A stretch of DNA of 64,000 nt from assembly GCA_019914995.1 (NCBI GenBank), contig CM034145.1, positions 496,001 to 560,000 of the forward strand, written 5' to 3'. The notes beneath the pieces were generated by a model. It was given only the letters and a program-made list of their open reading frames with translations, searched no databases and had not been told where the DNA came from. The translations under genes and the position numbers were made by a program. Of this stretch, positions 9,838 to 21,419 are shown one piece after another; within the stretch, counting starts at the first letter, position 1; every line of letters starts with the position of its first letter. Source of the DNA: Acanthochlamys bracteata. Taxonomy: Eukaryota; Streptophyta; Magnoliopsida; Pandanales; Velloziaceae.

Positions 9838-12784
9838 CTACAAATAAGTCCTGCTCTCAACAGCAGATTGGATTCGGTTTATGAACTCATCAACGGCCAT
9901 GCTTCCTAGCTCACCGCTGGAGCGAGACCTGATAGTGATGGTTTCAGTTTCGACTTCTTTCGGACCCACAACGGCCATCAAGGGTACCTTCTGCTTCTCT
10001 GCATTTCTTATAAGCTTTGGAAGGCGTTCACCTTGGCAAAGCTCAGCTCGGATGCCAGCAGATTTCAGTGTAGAAACTACCTTGCTGCAGTACTCAATCT
10101 GAAAGGAGCAGAAAATAATTATACATTCACACACACGTGAAGAACAAATTTCCTAGAATTGTAGAAATAAAAGACCATGCTGCAGAAATAAGATGAAATT
10201 CGAATGACATACCTCAGTATCAGTGACAGGAAGGACACGAGCTTGGACTGGAGAAAGCCATAGTGGGAAATCACCTGCGTAGTGCTCGATAAGAACACCA
10301 AAAAAACGTTCTAAAGAGCCTAAAATAGCCCTATGAATCATTATAGGCTGATGTTTCTCAGAGTTCGAGTCTACATAAGTTATATTGAACCTCTGTGGCA
10401 AATTAAAATCAACCTGCAAAGAAGAAAAAAACTGATACAAAGTTATCCAGAGTTGAGGAGTTAAGGACCACTTCAATAGATTAAGATGAAACTGAACGCT
10501 TGCCTGGACGGTTGAGCATTGCCATTTCCTCCCAAGAGCATCTTGTATTTTAAGATCAATCTTTGGACCATAGAAAGCACCACCACCTTCATCAGTGTGA
10601 TAACTCCAACCTTTATCATTCAAAGCTTCTCTTAAGGCCTCTGTTGCTCTCTCCCATATATCATCACTGCCAACAGCCTTTTCTGGCCTAGTCGAAAGGT
10701 TGACTTCATATTTCGTAAATCCAAATTGTAACAGAATCTCCTCAGTTAGGTCAAGAACACCTCTGATTTCATCTTTTATTTGATTTTCCAAACAGAAGAT
10801 GTGTGCATCATCCTGCATATATAAAAACTAAATGTTAAGATCTGTCCAACATCCAATACAAACTGAATGTTAAGAATGACAGTACCTGCGTAAATCCTCG
10901 AACACGAAACAGCCCATGCAAGCTACCAGAGAGTTCATATCTGTATACTGTTCCAAGTTCAGCCACTCTGATAGGAAAATCCCTGTATGAATGTAGCTTC
11001 CGTTTATAGACCAAAATGTGGTACGGACAATTCATTGGACGAACTTGGTAAAGTTCATCTTCGACATCCATCTGGTTATACATATTCTCTTTATAGAAGT
11101 CTGCATGGCCACTAATCTTCCACAGATCAGCTTTTGCTACATGTGGTGTATAGAGAAGCTCATAACTGTGTTTCATGTGTAGCTTCTTCCAAGAATCTTC
11201 AATCAGGTGCCTAACTATAGCACCCTTTGGATGCCAGAAAACAAGGCCACCACCAGCTTCATCCTGCTTTGAAGCACAAATGTCATTAATAATATCACAT
11301 GGCAATGGGACTGAACGATATTGTGCAAGACTGTTTAGATGAAAAACAGAAAAATATGCAGTCCAAATCAAGATCATGACATGGTGTACCTGTATAGAGA
11401 ATAGATCAAGATCCTGACCAAGGCGCCTATGATCACGACGCTTTGCTTCCTCCTTAAAGTGAAGATATGCTTTTAACTGTTTTTCAGTTTCCCATGCTGT
11501 TCCATAGATCCTCTGAAGCATTTGTCTTCTTACATCTCCTCTCCAATATGCACCAGCAACAGATTCAAGTTCAATAGCCTTCTTGTTTATGCGTCCAGTT
11601 GAATCAACATGCGGCCCAGCACAAAGGTCCCACCATTCATTTCCTGGATAGTTCAATAATCAACACATGATATATCTTGAAATATGATAATTAGATAGTT
11701 ATTTGAAAGAGCCATGAAGCTAAAAGGAACTTTACCGATGTGGTATATAGTAATAGGATCTTCTTTGATGCTTTCCAAAATTTCCATCTTGTACGGCTCA
11801 TTCACAGCCATAATTCTTCTCTTAGCCTCATCTCGCGAGATTTCCTCTCTTATCAGTGGCAAATTACGGCTGATTATACGATCCTACAGATTATGCAAGA
11901 AGTAGAGTTCTTGCCATGAAACAATATTCTCCAGGTCTACAAATTACCACATTGCTAGGCATTAAGAACTGCATATTAATTTCATTTCCATCTACTCACC
12001 ATTTCCTTTTTTATTTTCTTCAGATCTTTATCAGTCAAAGCTCCCATGTCAAAATCATAATAGAATCCATTCTCTATCCATGGTCCTATAGTCACTTTCG
12101 CATCCGGGAAGAGCTTTTGCACAGCCATAGCCATTACATGTGCACACTGCACATGACCAAAAAAACAAAAGTTCCCTTATTCACAAAATCACTTCCCAGA
12201 ATTGAGTACTAAGGCAAATGCCACGCCACATTCTTTGCATAAAAAAAATTTCAAAAAATAAATCCAAATTCACGGCAAATTTAAACTCTATGCATACATG
12301 AAACCAAACTGATGCAAAGTTTTGAACTTTATATGAACAAATTGCAAACATAACATATGAACAGTAGCAAAACAGTCCCAGAACCTTCCTCAATTAAAAT
12401 TGTTCCCACAGGTTAAAATATAATAGAATAATTACAAGACAAAAAAGTAAAAGAAACTACCGTGTGGCGAATCTGAAGCAAGTTCTCCGACGACTCGTTG
12501 GTCGGCAAAACAACCACCTCTTCCTCTTCGTCTACCTCCGTCTTCGATATTACCATTTTACCCTTCGTTTGACAAATCACATCTACGATCTTATTCGCCT
12601 TCTCCTCCTCTTCCACGGCGGAGGCGGTAGAACTGAGCTGTGCTCTAGGAGGAAGTTTGAAGATTCTCCGGCGAAGTGGTGCTTTGAAATTTTTTCCGCT
12701 TGGAGATTGAGTGAAGGAGAGAGAAGGAGTGATTGTTTGGGGAGAGAAGAGAAGGAGAGCTCGTGACATCGCTGCGTCCGCCAT
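9838..12784 (-). CDS. Threonyl-tRNA synthetase, chloroplast/mitochondrial type
   Basis: This class II enzyme charges tRNA-Thr for organellar translation. Eight coding exons join in frame: 12784-12461, 12146-12000, 11883-11736, 11643-11390, 11263-10886, 10812-10504, 10413-10213 and 10098-9838, giving 673 residues. Residues 1-55 are Ser/Arg/Pro-rich and acid-poor, like a plastid/mitochondrial transit peptide. The editing domain shows HTCAH (107-111, across the first splice) and CAGPH (214-218), the two halves of its metal site. The catalytic core follows, with MNCPYH, motif 2 ([14 protein letters not shown]) and motif 3 ([16 protein letters not shown]). The anticodon-binding domain begins near FPLWLSP. 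There is no TGS domain, as expected for the organellar form. Intron 6 (10414-10503) has a GC donor, CAG|GCAAGC, instead of GT. Three TGGGCC/TGGGCT boxes lie just upstream. Confidence 0.93.
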
Positions 12785-12942
12785 TGCTGGTCCGCTTCTG
12801 CTCTGCAGAGCTCTCAGAGATTACTTTTATCTTTTTTTATTTCCTTTAAGACTTCGTTTTAATTTGATTTTGAGTCGATTTGATTGATTTGTGGTGTATG
12901 AAGGTGGCGCGTAGTTGAAGATAGTAGAATTGAAAAACTTGT

Positions 12943-12985
12943 GGCCCATAACTATGTTGGGCCTTATTAACATGTATAATGGGCT
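12943..12985 (-). promoter_or_regulatory. Site II-type promoter boxes of the ThrRS gene
   Basis: GGCCCA (12943-12948), TGGGCC (12958-12963) and TGGGCT (12980-12985) lie 160-200 bp upstream of the ThrRS start, in the 308-bp gap to the receptor kinase. TGGGCY boxes are common in promoters of plant genes for organellar and translation proteins, which fits the gene they precede. Confidence 0.5.
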
Positions 12986-13092
12986 GGACTTAACAGACCC
13001 TCGGATAAATTAATCAAGAACTGGAACTAAAAAAAAAAGAAATCACCTTGAATCAAAATCAAAACACAGTGAATACGTTTACAAAATTTTTG

Positions 13093-16000
13093 TCAGAAGG
13101 GCGCAAAATCTACAACCGCAGACGAAGAAGAAGACCTGAATATCTGAGGAGCATGCCGGGACAACTCAACCTTCATCATCTCCAACTCATTCGCGACGTC
13201 GATCATCGTCGGCCGGAGCGAAGGATTGCTCTCAGTACAAATAATCCCTAACTCCATGAGTTCGATCATTACATCTTTAACCAAACCTCTGTAGAAATAA
13301 TACCTGTCTTCTTCTTCTTCTACATCTACGATAATCCTTGCATGAGCAAGTAGGGTTTCTATTTTGTGAGGGTAATGGTTTTTTACCCATTCATGCAACG
13401 TTGATCCTTCATGGAAGATAACGTCCGTCGGTCTCGTTCCGGTGACCATCTCTAACACCAGAACTCCGAAACTGTAGACGTCTCCTTGCGTCGACGGATG
13501 CCCTCCTAATCCATATTCTGCATCGTTCAGTGACAAATTTAGAGTATCGAAAGAAACCCATTGAAGGAAACGAAATGGATATACACGTACGTACGTACCT
13601 GGTGCAATGTAGCCAACTGATCCATGCAGAAGCCCAGTAGTAGAAATGTAGGGAGATAAATCAGGGCCGTCTTTGTTATCTTCGCCGGTGACACTCTTCG
13701 CGAGCCTCGAGATTCCGAAATCGGAGACGACTGCTGTCATGTCTTCGTCGAGAAGAACGTTGCTCGGCTTGAGATCACAGTGAATGACTCTCACCGGAGA
13801 GTAGTGATGCAAGTAAGCCATGCCCTCTGCTATGTCGCTGATGATGTTCACGATTTGAAATAAACTGAGACCATTGCCGATGCCTGATTCTTCATCGCCG
13901 GTTGGATATAAGTGACTTTCGAGGCTACCGTTCGGCATTAACGGAAGAACTAACGCTTTAAAATCCGGCCGGCTGCAAGTTGTAATGATCCTGATCAAGT
14001 TTCTGTGCCTAGTTCTCTTCAAAACTTCACACTCTATCTTGAAGCTTTTCAAATCATCTTGTCCTGCACCGCCACCGCCGCCACTGTTGATTCTCGAACT
14101 TCTCAAAACTTTCACGGCGATTCTAGTGTTATCTTTAAGAATACCTTCATAAACATGCCCGAATCTGCCGGAACCGATAAGGTTGAACTCCGAGAAGCCG
14201 CTGGTGGCTTCGACGAGTTGCCTGTACGATATTCTTCGGTACTCTGTTTTCTCATTCGCTTCTTCTTCTTTTTCGCTACGGCGAAATAGTAGCGGCGATG
14301 TCCATGAGACTCTTCTTGTTCCAACCAGAAAAACGTAAATGCACAATGAGGAACCGATCGCTACCAACGTGAGAATCATCGGTAAGGTCATAAACCGATG
14401 AGCTAAATTGGGACCACAAGGTCGCCGGATTCCGGCAACTGTGCCGCACAAGTTTGGGTTGCCAATAAAAGATTCAGGCGACAGTCTGGCGAAGATGCCG
14501 GTTCCCGGTATCACGCCGGTGAACTCGTTGTAGGACAAGTTCAACTGCTTGAGCGACGTCGACGACTGAACGGATTCCGGGATGCTTCCCTGCAACCTGT
14601 TCGACGACAAATCTAGAACTGAAAGATACGGCAACCCTCCGACAGCACTAGGAAGGAAACCTTCGAAGAGATTATTGGATAAGTTGAGGTACTCAAGCTC
14701 CACACAGCTTCCCAACTGCGGCGGAATTGGGCCGGAAAACTTGTTCGACGAAAGATCGAGGGCGAGGATCATTTCCATCTTGCTCAACTGCAGCGGCAAC
14801 GGGCCTTCGAGAAGATTGTTAGATAGGTTTAAGTATTTGTTCAAGTTGCTGAGTGCGGCGACGTCTGCCGGAATCTTACCGGATATCCGGTTATGCGAAA
14901 GATCTAATACCTCCAAGGTTGCGCATCTTCCGAGAGTCGCCGGAATTCCACCGGTGAGATTGTTGTTGTGAAGAATTAAGCTTCTGAGCTGAGATAGATT
15001 GCATAAAGATTCTGGGACCGAACCGGAGAACATGTTTCTTGAGAAATCGAGAAGACCCAAGCGAGTGTTTTCGCCGAGGCTCGCCGGAATATCACCAGAG
15101 AGCTTGTTGTTCGATAAAAAAAGCCTTTCTAGTTGCCGTAACCGGGATATATCCGGCGGAATCGATCCGTTCAAGTTGTTGTTTGACAAGTTCAGGTAGG
15201 TAAGGTTCAGAAGGTTCGAAATGTTCGGCGGAATTGGACCAGAAATGGCGTTGTCTTCTAGGTGAAGTTGAACTAGACTCGACAAATCGCCGATGGACGT
15301 AGGAATTTGTCCACCGAGATTCATTCCGGCTAGTTCGATTTCTTTCAAGTAGGAGCAATTCTTTAGTGAAGTGAAGAATGGGCTGAGGTTGGTGTTGGAT
15401 TCATGGCTAGTGAAGTTGTTGTAGGACAAGTGTAGTGACTCGAGCAATGGCATCTTGTCGAAGATCACCGGTAAATCTCCGGCGAGGTAATTCAACTCTA
15501 TATCGATCCATCTAAGTTTCGATGCTTTCGATAAAGATACCGGAATAGAACCTTTCAAATTGTTCGACCAGAGATTGATATACATGAGATCGTCTAACCG
15601 GCAATCATTACCCATCGCCAGAATCTCTCCGGTCAATGAATTGTTCGACAATTCGATGTACTTCATGGAAGTGTTGCAGATCAACGATTCCGGTATCGCT
15701 CCCGTCAACTGGTTCCCTCCCAAATCAAGGTAGTAAATCGATCCAAGAAAACCCATCTCCTCCGGTATTATCCCGTGAAGAAAGTTCGACCCCAAACTTA
15801 ACTCCGTCAAGCTGTAAAGATAACCGATCTCTTTCGGGATTTCTCCCACTAACGAATTCTCAGAAAGGTCTAGCACCGAAAGAAACGAAAGGTTAGAGAT
15901 AGCCGGAGAAATAACGCCTTCTAAACCTTTCTGGCTGAGATTCAACTTCGCAACCCGCTCGTTCGCGTTACATTCGATGCCCGTCCAGTTGCAGTGGTGA

Positions 16001-16158
16001 ACACTAGAAGAAGAACTCCAATCGGATAACGTGTTGTTAGGATCGGCAACGATGGCTGATCGGAAAGCGAGCAAAGCTTCCTTGTCCAGGGACGCATCGC
16101 CGGAGCAGTTTCCGGTGAAGAGAATGATGATAAAACTTAATAAGGTAGACAAGATCAT
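13093..16158 (-). CDS. LRR receptor-like kinase, non-RD class (At2g24130-like)
   Basis: This is a plasma-membrane receptor kinase. Two exons, 16158-13599 and 13517-13093, encode 994 residues. In order: signal peptide (1-20), LRR N-cap with the CNWTGIEC motif, about 20 leucine-rich repeats, a membrane span near 589-613, and a Ser/Thr kinase domain from about 640. The kinase shows GSGRFGHVY, the AVK lysine near 683, HCDLKPSN near 791 and DFG near 813. Cys replaces Arg before the catalytic Asp, so it is a non-RD kinase, as in pattern-recognition receptors such as FLS2, EFR and Xa21. Its general build resembles the Arabidopsis At2g24130 type. The intron (13518-13598) splits the APE codons and is exactly 81 nt with no stop, so an unspliced message would still encode a 1021-residue protein with 27 extra residues. 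The ligand is unknown; a role in immune signalling is inference. Confidence 0.92.
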   Translation of the reverse strand: MILSTLLSFIIILFTGNCSGDASLDKEALLAFRSAIVADPNNTLSDWSSSSSVHHCNWTGIECNANERVAKLNLSQKGLEGVISPAISNLSFLSVLDLSENSLVGEIPKEIGYLYSLTELSLGSNFLHGIIPEEMGFLGSIYYLDLGGNQLTGAIPESLICNTSMKYIELSNNSLTGEILAMGNDCRLDDLMYINLWSNNLKGSIPVSLSKASKLRWIDIELNYLAGDLPVIFDKMPLLESLHLSYNNFTSHESNTNLSPFFTSLKNCSYLKEIELAGMNLGGQIPTSIGDLSSLVQLHLEDNAISGPIPPNISNLLNLTYLNLSNNNLNGSIPPDISRLRQLERLFLSNNKLSGDIPASLGENTRLGLLDFSRNMFSGSVPESLCNLSQLRSLILHNNNLTGGIPATLGRCATLEVLDLSHNRISGKIPADVAALSNLNKYLNLSNNLLEGPLPLQLSKMEMILALDLSSNKFSGPIPPQLGSCVELEYLNLSNNLFEGFLPSAVGGLPYLSVLDLSSNRLQGSIPESVQSSTSLKQLNLSYNEFTGVIPGTGIFARLSPESFIGNPNLCGTVAGIRRPCGPNLAHRFMTLPMILTLVAIGSSLCIYVFLVGTRRVSWTSPLLFRRSEKEEEANEKTEYRRISYRQLVEATSGFSEFNLIGSGRFGHVYEGILKDNTRIAVKVLRSSRINSGGGGGAGQDDLKSFKIECEVLKRTRHRNLIRIITTCSRPDFKALVLPLMPNGSLESHLYPTGDEESGIGNGLSLFQIVNIISDIAEGMAYLHHYSPVRVIHCDLKPSNVLLDEDMTAVVSDFGISRLAKSVTGEDNKDGPDLSPYISTTGLLHGSVGYIAPGTYVRVYPFRFLQWVSFDTLNLSLNDAEYGLGGHPSTQGDVYSFGVLVLEMVTGTRPTDVIFHEGSTLHEWVKNHYPHKIETLLAHARIIVDVEEEEDRYYFYRGLVKDVMIELMELGIICTESNPSLRPTMIDVANELEMMKVELSRHAPQIFRSSSSSAVVDFAPF

Positions 16159-17960
16159 GTTGGCTGATGGGGAGATTGTTGAGAATGGTAATCGTAATAG
16201 TGGAGTTGCTCTCCGCAGAAGGATTGGTTTTTTTTAAAGAGAATGGAAAGGGAAAAAAAAGTTTTTTGTAAACAGGTTTGGCGGGAACCTGCCTAACTGC
16301 CGTTGAAAGTAATCGGTTCTCTCTCTTTTTTTTTGGCGCCAAAGTTATTTTTATTATTTAGAAAATTTTTTACCTTTTAAAAAATTATTATTAAATAGTT
16401 TTTTAAAATATACTTATAAAAAATAAGTTAAAAAAATGAGTTAAGTTGTTATATTTAACTATATTTAAAAATGAATATAATTTGTTTATATTTAATTGTA
16501 TTAAAATAAGTTGAAATAAAAAAATTTTAATCAAAAAATAAAATTAATGGACAACTAAAGATACTTCAATAATTAATGAATAAAAAAAGAAATCTCGCCA
16601 AACTTGATATCCATCCGTTTCCAAAATTTTAATTTCTTGAATGATCTCATACAGACTCAACCAAGCATTACCCAAAAACATAAAGTCCTAGTGCGTTCAC
16701 TCCATTACCAAATTAAAATGTTTAAAATGTTAATAAAAATCGATAATGGTTGATTATTGTAGATTACCACCATCCTTAAACACAATCTAACAGGCGTGCA
16801 TTTTGCACTAAAGCACCTTTTTAACATGTTAATGACATAATCAACCGCATTACGCGACTAAAAAGAACTTACTTTTAATAAAATAACTCTAACAAATATC
16901 ATTGTTAGCTTATGTTTGTTAATTATTAATTACATTAGTTGATACGATATCTTAGTGTAGCATATAAGAGATCAACATAGTTTGGTGAAGATTTAGGCTG
17001 CGTTTGGGATGTCCAAACTCTACTTTTAAATTTTTTTTATTTTATATTTTTTAATACATATTTTATAAATATTTAAAAAATTTATATAGTATAAAAAAAT
17101 TTTACGTAATAAAATTTTTTATTATATATTTTATTATTTTTAAAAATAAAAAAATAAAATTTATTTTAAAAAAATAAAAAATATTTTTTATTTAAAATTT
17201 TTTTATTTCATAATAATTCTAAACGCACCCTTATATCTTATATCATATGGGCTTAGAGGGACGGCGGCAGGTCGGCGACGTTACCTTTACTTGTGGCTTA
17301 CACATAGACTATAGGCGCATTTTTGGCATTATTTATCCACTACTTCTCCAAATGTATTTTAACTTTGTTCATTTCTTAATAAAATTTTCACAATATTTAA
17401 AATTTTTAAAAATTTATAATATAATAAATAAATTATAGCTTATAAATTATATATATATGATTTTATTTTATTTTTAGGTTAAAAAAATTCTATTTCTGAA
17501 AAGTCCTAAATAAGGCGTTTTTAAATGAACTTTTTAAAATGTGTTTGAAAAATATTTTTTAATACGAAAAAGATTATTGTCGTATTTTGATAAAAACTCT
17601 ACTATTTTTATTTTAAAATAATAATAACAATAAATAAATAAATCATTACGTAAATTTTTTTATATATTTTAAATATTTAAATAAATTTTATAGAATATTA
17701 TAAAATTTTATTAAAAAATATAAAATAAAAAATTTTAAAGTTGATTTTTTTAAACGCATTGCCACACGATCCCTTAATTAGTCCAAGCACTCTCAAAAAG
17801 ACCCCAACCCTAGGTTACAAAATTAATTTTTCGCACCCGAAATTAATTTTTAATTTCAGGTAATTTTTTATAATTTTTTGCAATATTTGACTATGTATAA
17901 CTCCTCCAAAAAATTATTTTTTAAAAGATTACCTCCTGTAAAAATAATACACTCTATAAA
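16159..17960. other. Receptor-kinase promoter and AT-rich spacer
   Basis: The first 200 bp are the leader and promoter of the kinase gene. The rest is A/T-rich with a well-bounded family A repeat at 16996-17230 and two degenerate relatives at about 17320-17520 and 17575-17760. I see no gene. Confidence 0.55.
16996..17230. repeat. Tourist-like MITE, family A, with TTA duplication
   Basis: The element of 235 bp starts GGCTGCGTTTGGG and ends CTAAACGCACCC, and both sides are flanked by TTA (16993-16995 and 17231-17233). A 3-bp TTA/TAA target site is typical of PIF/Harbinger (Tourist) MITEs. This is the best-bounded member of family A in the window. Confidence 0.6.
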
Positions 17961-18999
17961 CATATATGAAAAATGAAGAACTTGGACAATCTGTACATTG
18001 TTAGTCTACTATTCCTTTCTTGCTTTGCCACTTCTTTCCCCTTTTGCTGTGCTTTACATGCATGTATCAGTCCACCGTTTTGGCAACTATAAACAACTTC
18101 ACAAGATAACACCTTTAATGCAGGTGTAGCATGCCCGTAATAAGCTACTAAAATAAGACTTATAACATAAAAACACAAGCACAGGAGCAGGGACTTACAG
18201 TGCCTTTCAATAAAACCTCTGATAGAGATAGCATGACATAAACAGACTTCCCGTCTCGGAAATAACCAGACAGCATCAGATGAAAAACATCTCATCTGGA
18301 AATATAGATCTTTTACAAGGAGGTACTCTTAAGAATAACCAGCACACAACATTCTCCAGTTGGACAACTCAGCAACCAGTTCTGTTACAAAAACAAGAAG
18401 GATTGCATCATGACCATTAAATAGCTAAATAGGAAATCAAATGCAACATCGTAGCTGGTGCCAACTTCGTAGTCAACCAAATATTACTATATAAGTAAAA
18501 CCTAATCCTTCTATTTGGAAGAACAGTTTTCATACAATGCCAAGATAGAGAAGAGAATTCTCAGTCAAAGAAGCAATCGAGTTGCTTCACAGGTGGATAA
18601 CATTTTGTAAATTTTGCCTACATAATAGCATGTACTTAGACAAAGCCCACAAACAAGACTCACAATTAAAGCAAAAGTTGCATGCATACTTTATCTTAAT
18701 ACTTGTAAGCTCTATCAGACTATGCTGTTAACCTTTCCAAGTATAAATAAATTAATGAGGTCCTCTGTGAAAAGCCTCCATTTACACTGCTTTCCTCTGT
18801 ACATTCAACTAATTAATACATGGGAAATAAGAGACAGCCTCCTGACATTAATTCAGACTGTCATCCATTCTCATTTCAATGTTTTCTCCAACAAGATGCC
18901 TGTTACATTACGAAAAACATACACACTCATAATCCTTTATGTTCAAGAAAATTTTCTTTAACACTATAGACATAGAAATACCGCATTGTGTCAAGCACT

Positions 19000-19082
19000 A
19001 ATAGGTGAGTGGCCAAGGCAGTTGCTTCCCAAAGGGATCGTTGGTGGTTCGAATTCCAGTGTGCCGATCATAACAAAAAAAA
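19000..19082 (+). mobile_element. tRNA-derived SINE or tRNA retropseudogene
   Basis: An A-box-like TGGCCAAGGCA (19010-19020) is followed 25 bp later by a perfect B-box, GGTTCGAATTCC (19046-19057), and by an A-rich tail at 19072-19082. This is the pol III promoter layout of plant SINEs. No cloverleaf with a good acceptor stem can be folded by eye, so it is not a working tRNA gene. Confidence 0.5.
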
Positions 19083-20274
19083 TGCACTGTCCCATCAACC
19101 ATGATATTCATATTGCTTAGTATATTGATTTTATTATAATTCATTAGTACAGCTTAACATGCATATACACAAATTTATCGCTCAGCGGTTTATTATGCAG
19201 ACATCTACCAATATTTTGACAAAAGCAGTTCTAGGTGTCTAGCGTCTCTATATTAGAGTATGGCATGTCTAAGATCTATTCTTTCATAATCGGATGGTAC
19301 CAACACAGTTATATTAACTTAAGGCTGTTCAAGCCTTTGGATTGTCTGTGTATGTTTCACTTAGATATATCTGGAGGACATAAATAGTGCTCAACCACTA
19401 ACGACTGTGGGCGTCGACAATCAAATGAGCTAGAACGACAAAGAAAGCTTAAGCCACACGCAAAGCCAACAGAAGTATTATAATATATATATAGTAAAGG
19501 TATTTCTATACTCAAGTTCTCAGGATTCAAATTAACGAAAACAGCTGGTATATTAAGCGAATTTAAAAAAAAAACAATTATTCACTACCAATATTGGCTG
19601 CATTCAAAGTCTTCTAAACTTTGTGTTTGAAGAAAGGATTTGACAGAAACTGACCTGGCATTCGTATAGTGTCGGCAATCATGCTTGCCATCGATCAAAT
19701 TTGTTGGTCACTGTTCGTTAAACTTATCTGCACATGAGGCCCACAACTACTTGACATTCCAACAAACAAGCACCTTTCTAGGAATCCTTTTCACTTTTCT
19801 CTTTAAAACAATCCCTATGAATTATATTATAGGCCAAGCACTGAACAAGCTACAGCAGGAATTAACTCACAAGAGTAGGGCTTGGTGCAGGCTTCAGTTC
19901 TGTAGCCAGGTAAAAGATGTTCCAATCAGACAGTGTCTAAAGATGAAGGTTTGACAAAATAATGCCTATGAACCTTTCCTAGACAATCAAGTAATCAACT
20001 AGTTGATTTAATCAAATCTTTCCATGGGAATTTCCGTTTCTAGCTATATTCTACACTAACAGTGAAGTTAGAACCTTAATTGCTAATATGCAAGATTTAA
20101 CAGGCAAATTGATAGTATGGTGTCAAAAATAAATCTAACGTTTTTGCTGTGAAAAAGTGTCAGCAAAAGGAAACAACAAAGCTTCCTATTCGGCTATTCA
20201 TGAATGCTTTCAAGAAGAAAGAGTCGATCGACTTAAACGCACATTCTTTCTATGCTACCTCATTTATAGCAAGA

Positions 20275-21385
20275 AGTGGTAGCAGGTAAGGAAATGACAG
20301 GATATACACAATCACCTACCAGTTACAGATGATATTTCAAGTCCATTATACTTATTCGAAAAAGAGGTTTCTCATGAAAAACAGTAAAACAGCTTGGAAG
20401 TTATATCGGAACTTCTCTGCCTGACAAGGTTGTAAGACCTATTAGAAAATTCTCAGGATTTTGACGTTGAAAATCACACAGTCTATTAATCTTCAATGTC
20501 TATAAACTAAGATATACACCTGCACGGGGATACACGTCAATTTCTATCGACAAGAGAAGAACCTACATGAAATCTAAGACCACAGTCTATTAATGTTCAA
20601 TTTCGACAAACTAAAACTGAGCTAAACAAATAAAATATTATAGGAAGAACTGGTAGCAGGTAAGGAAAATGATAGAAGATACACAATATATACCAGTTGC
20701 AGATTAAATTTCAAGTCCATTACACTTACTCGAAAAAGATGCTTCTCATGAAAAGTAGTAAAACAGCTTGGCAGTTACTCGGAACTTCTCTGCCTGACAA
20801 GGTTGTAAGAGCTACGAGAAAATTCTCAGGATTTTGACGTTGAAAATCACACGGTCTATTAATCTTCAATAAATGTCTATAAACTAAGACATACACCTGC
20901 ACAGGGATACAGGTCAATTTCTATCGACAAGAGAAGAACCTACATGAAATCTAAGACCACGGCCTATTAATGTTCAATTTCGACAAACTAAAATTGATCT
21001 AAACAAATAAAATATTATAGAAGAACTGGTAGCAGGTAAGGAAAATGATAGAAGATACACAATATATACCAGTTATAGATGAATTTCAAGTCCATTACAC
21101 TTACTCGAAAAAGTTGTTTCTCATGAAAAGTAGTACAACAGCTCGGAAGTTACTCGGAACTTCTCTGCTTGATAATGCTGTAAGCCCTACGAGAAAATTC
21201 TCAGGATTTTGACATTGAAATCATAAGATCTATTAATCTTCAATGTCGACAAACTTTAATACGCCTGCATGGGCATACAAATCAATTTCTATCGACAAGA
21301 GAAGAGTCTACAACTAAGACCACAATCTATTAATGTTTGATTTCAACAAACTAGTACTGATCTTAACAATTATAAAATAGAAACC
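20275..21385. repeat. Three tandem copies of a ~375-bp unit
   Basis: The word GGTAGCAGGTAAGGAAA starts at 20278, 20652 and 21028, giving periods of 374 and 376 bp. Within each unit the same landmarks recur in order: TTTCAAGTCCATTA, TCGAAAAAG, TCTCATGAAAA, GGAACTTCTCTGC, AAATTCTCAGGATTTTGAC, TCTATTAATCTTCAAT, ATTTCTATCGACAAGAGAAGA and GTCTATTAATGTT. Copy 2 and copy 3 are closest in their first 60 bp. The array lies inside the putative transcribed locus. Confidence 0.9.
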
Positions 21386-21395
21386 TTCTTATTCC

Positions 21396-21419
21396 TACAC
21401 ACACACACACACACACACA
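21396..21419. repeat. (AC)n microsatellite
   Basis: A nearly perfect run of about 12 AC units lies just beyond the tandem repeat array. Confidence 0.9.

Noticed and set aside
13518-13598. Treating the receptor kinase as a single-exon gene of 1021 residues
   Set aside because: The 27 extra residues break the conserved APE motif, and the flanking splice sites restore IAPEYGLGG exactly.
13048-16342. Several open frames of 60-130 codons on the plus strand and in other minus frames across the receptor kinase
   Set aside because: They are shadows of the GC-rich leucine-rich repeat coding sequence and match no family.
17954-18295. 113-codon minus-strand frame with a hydrophobic stretch
   Set aside because: Initiation lies within a probable 3' exon or UTR, there is no family match, and composition is consistent with chance.
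19000-19082. Functional tRNA gene
   Set aside because: The B-box is perfect but no matching acceptor stem or clear anticodon arm can be drawn, and an A-rich tail follows, as in a retroposon.
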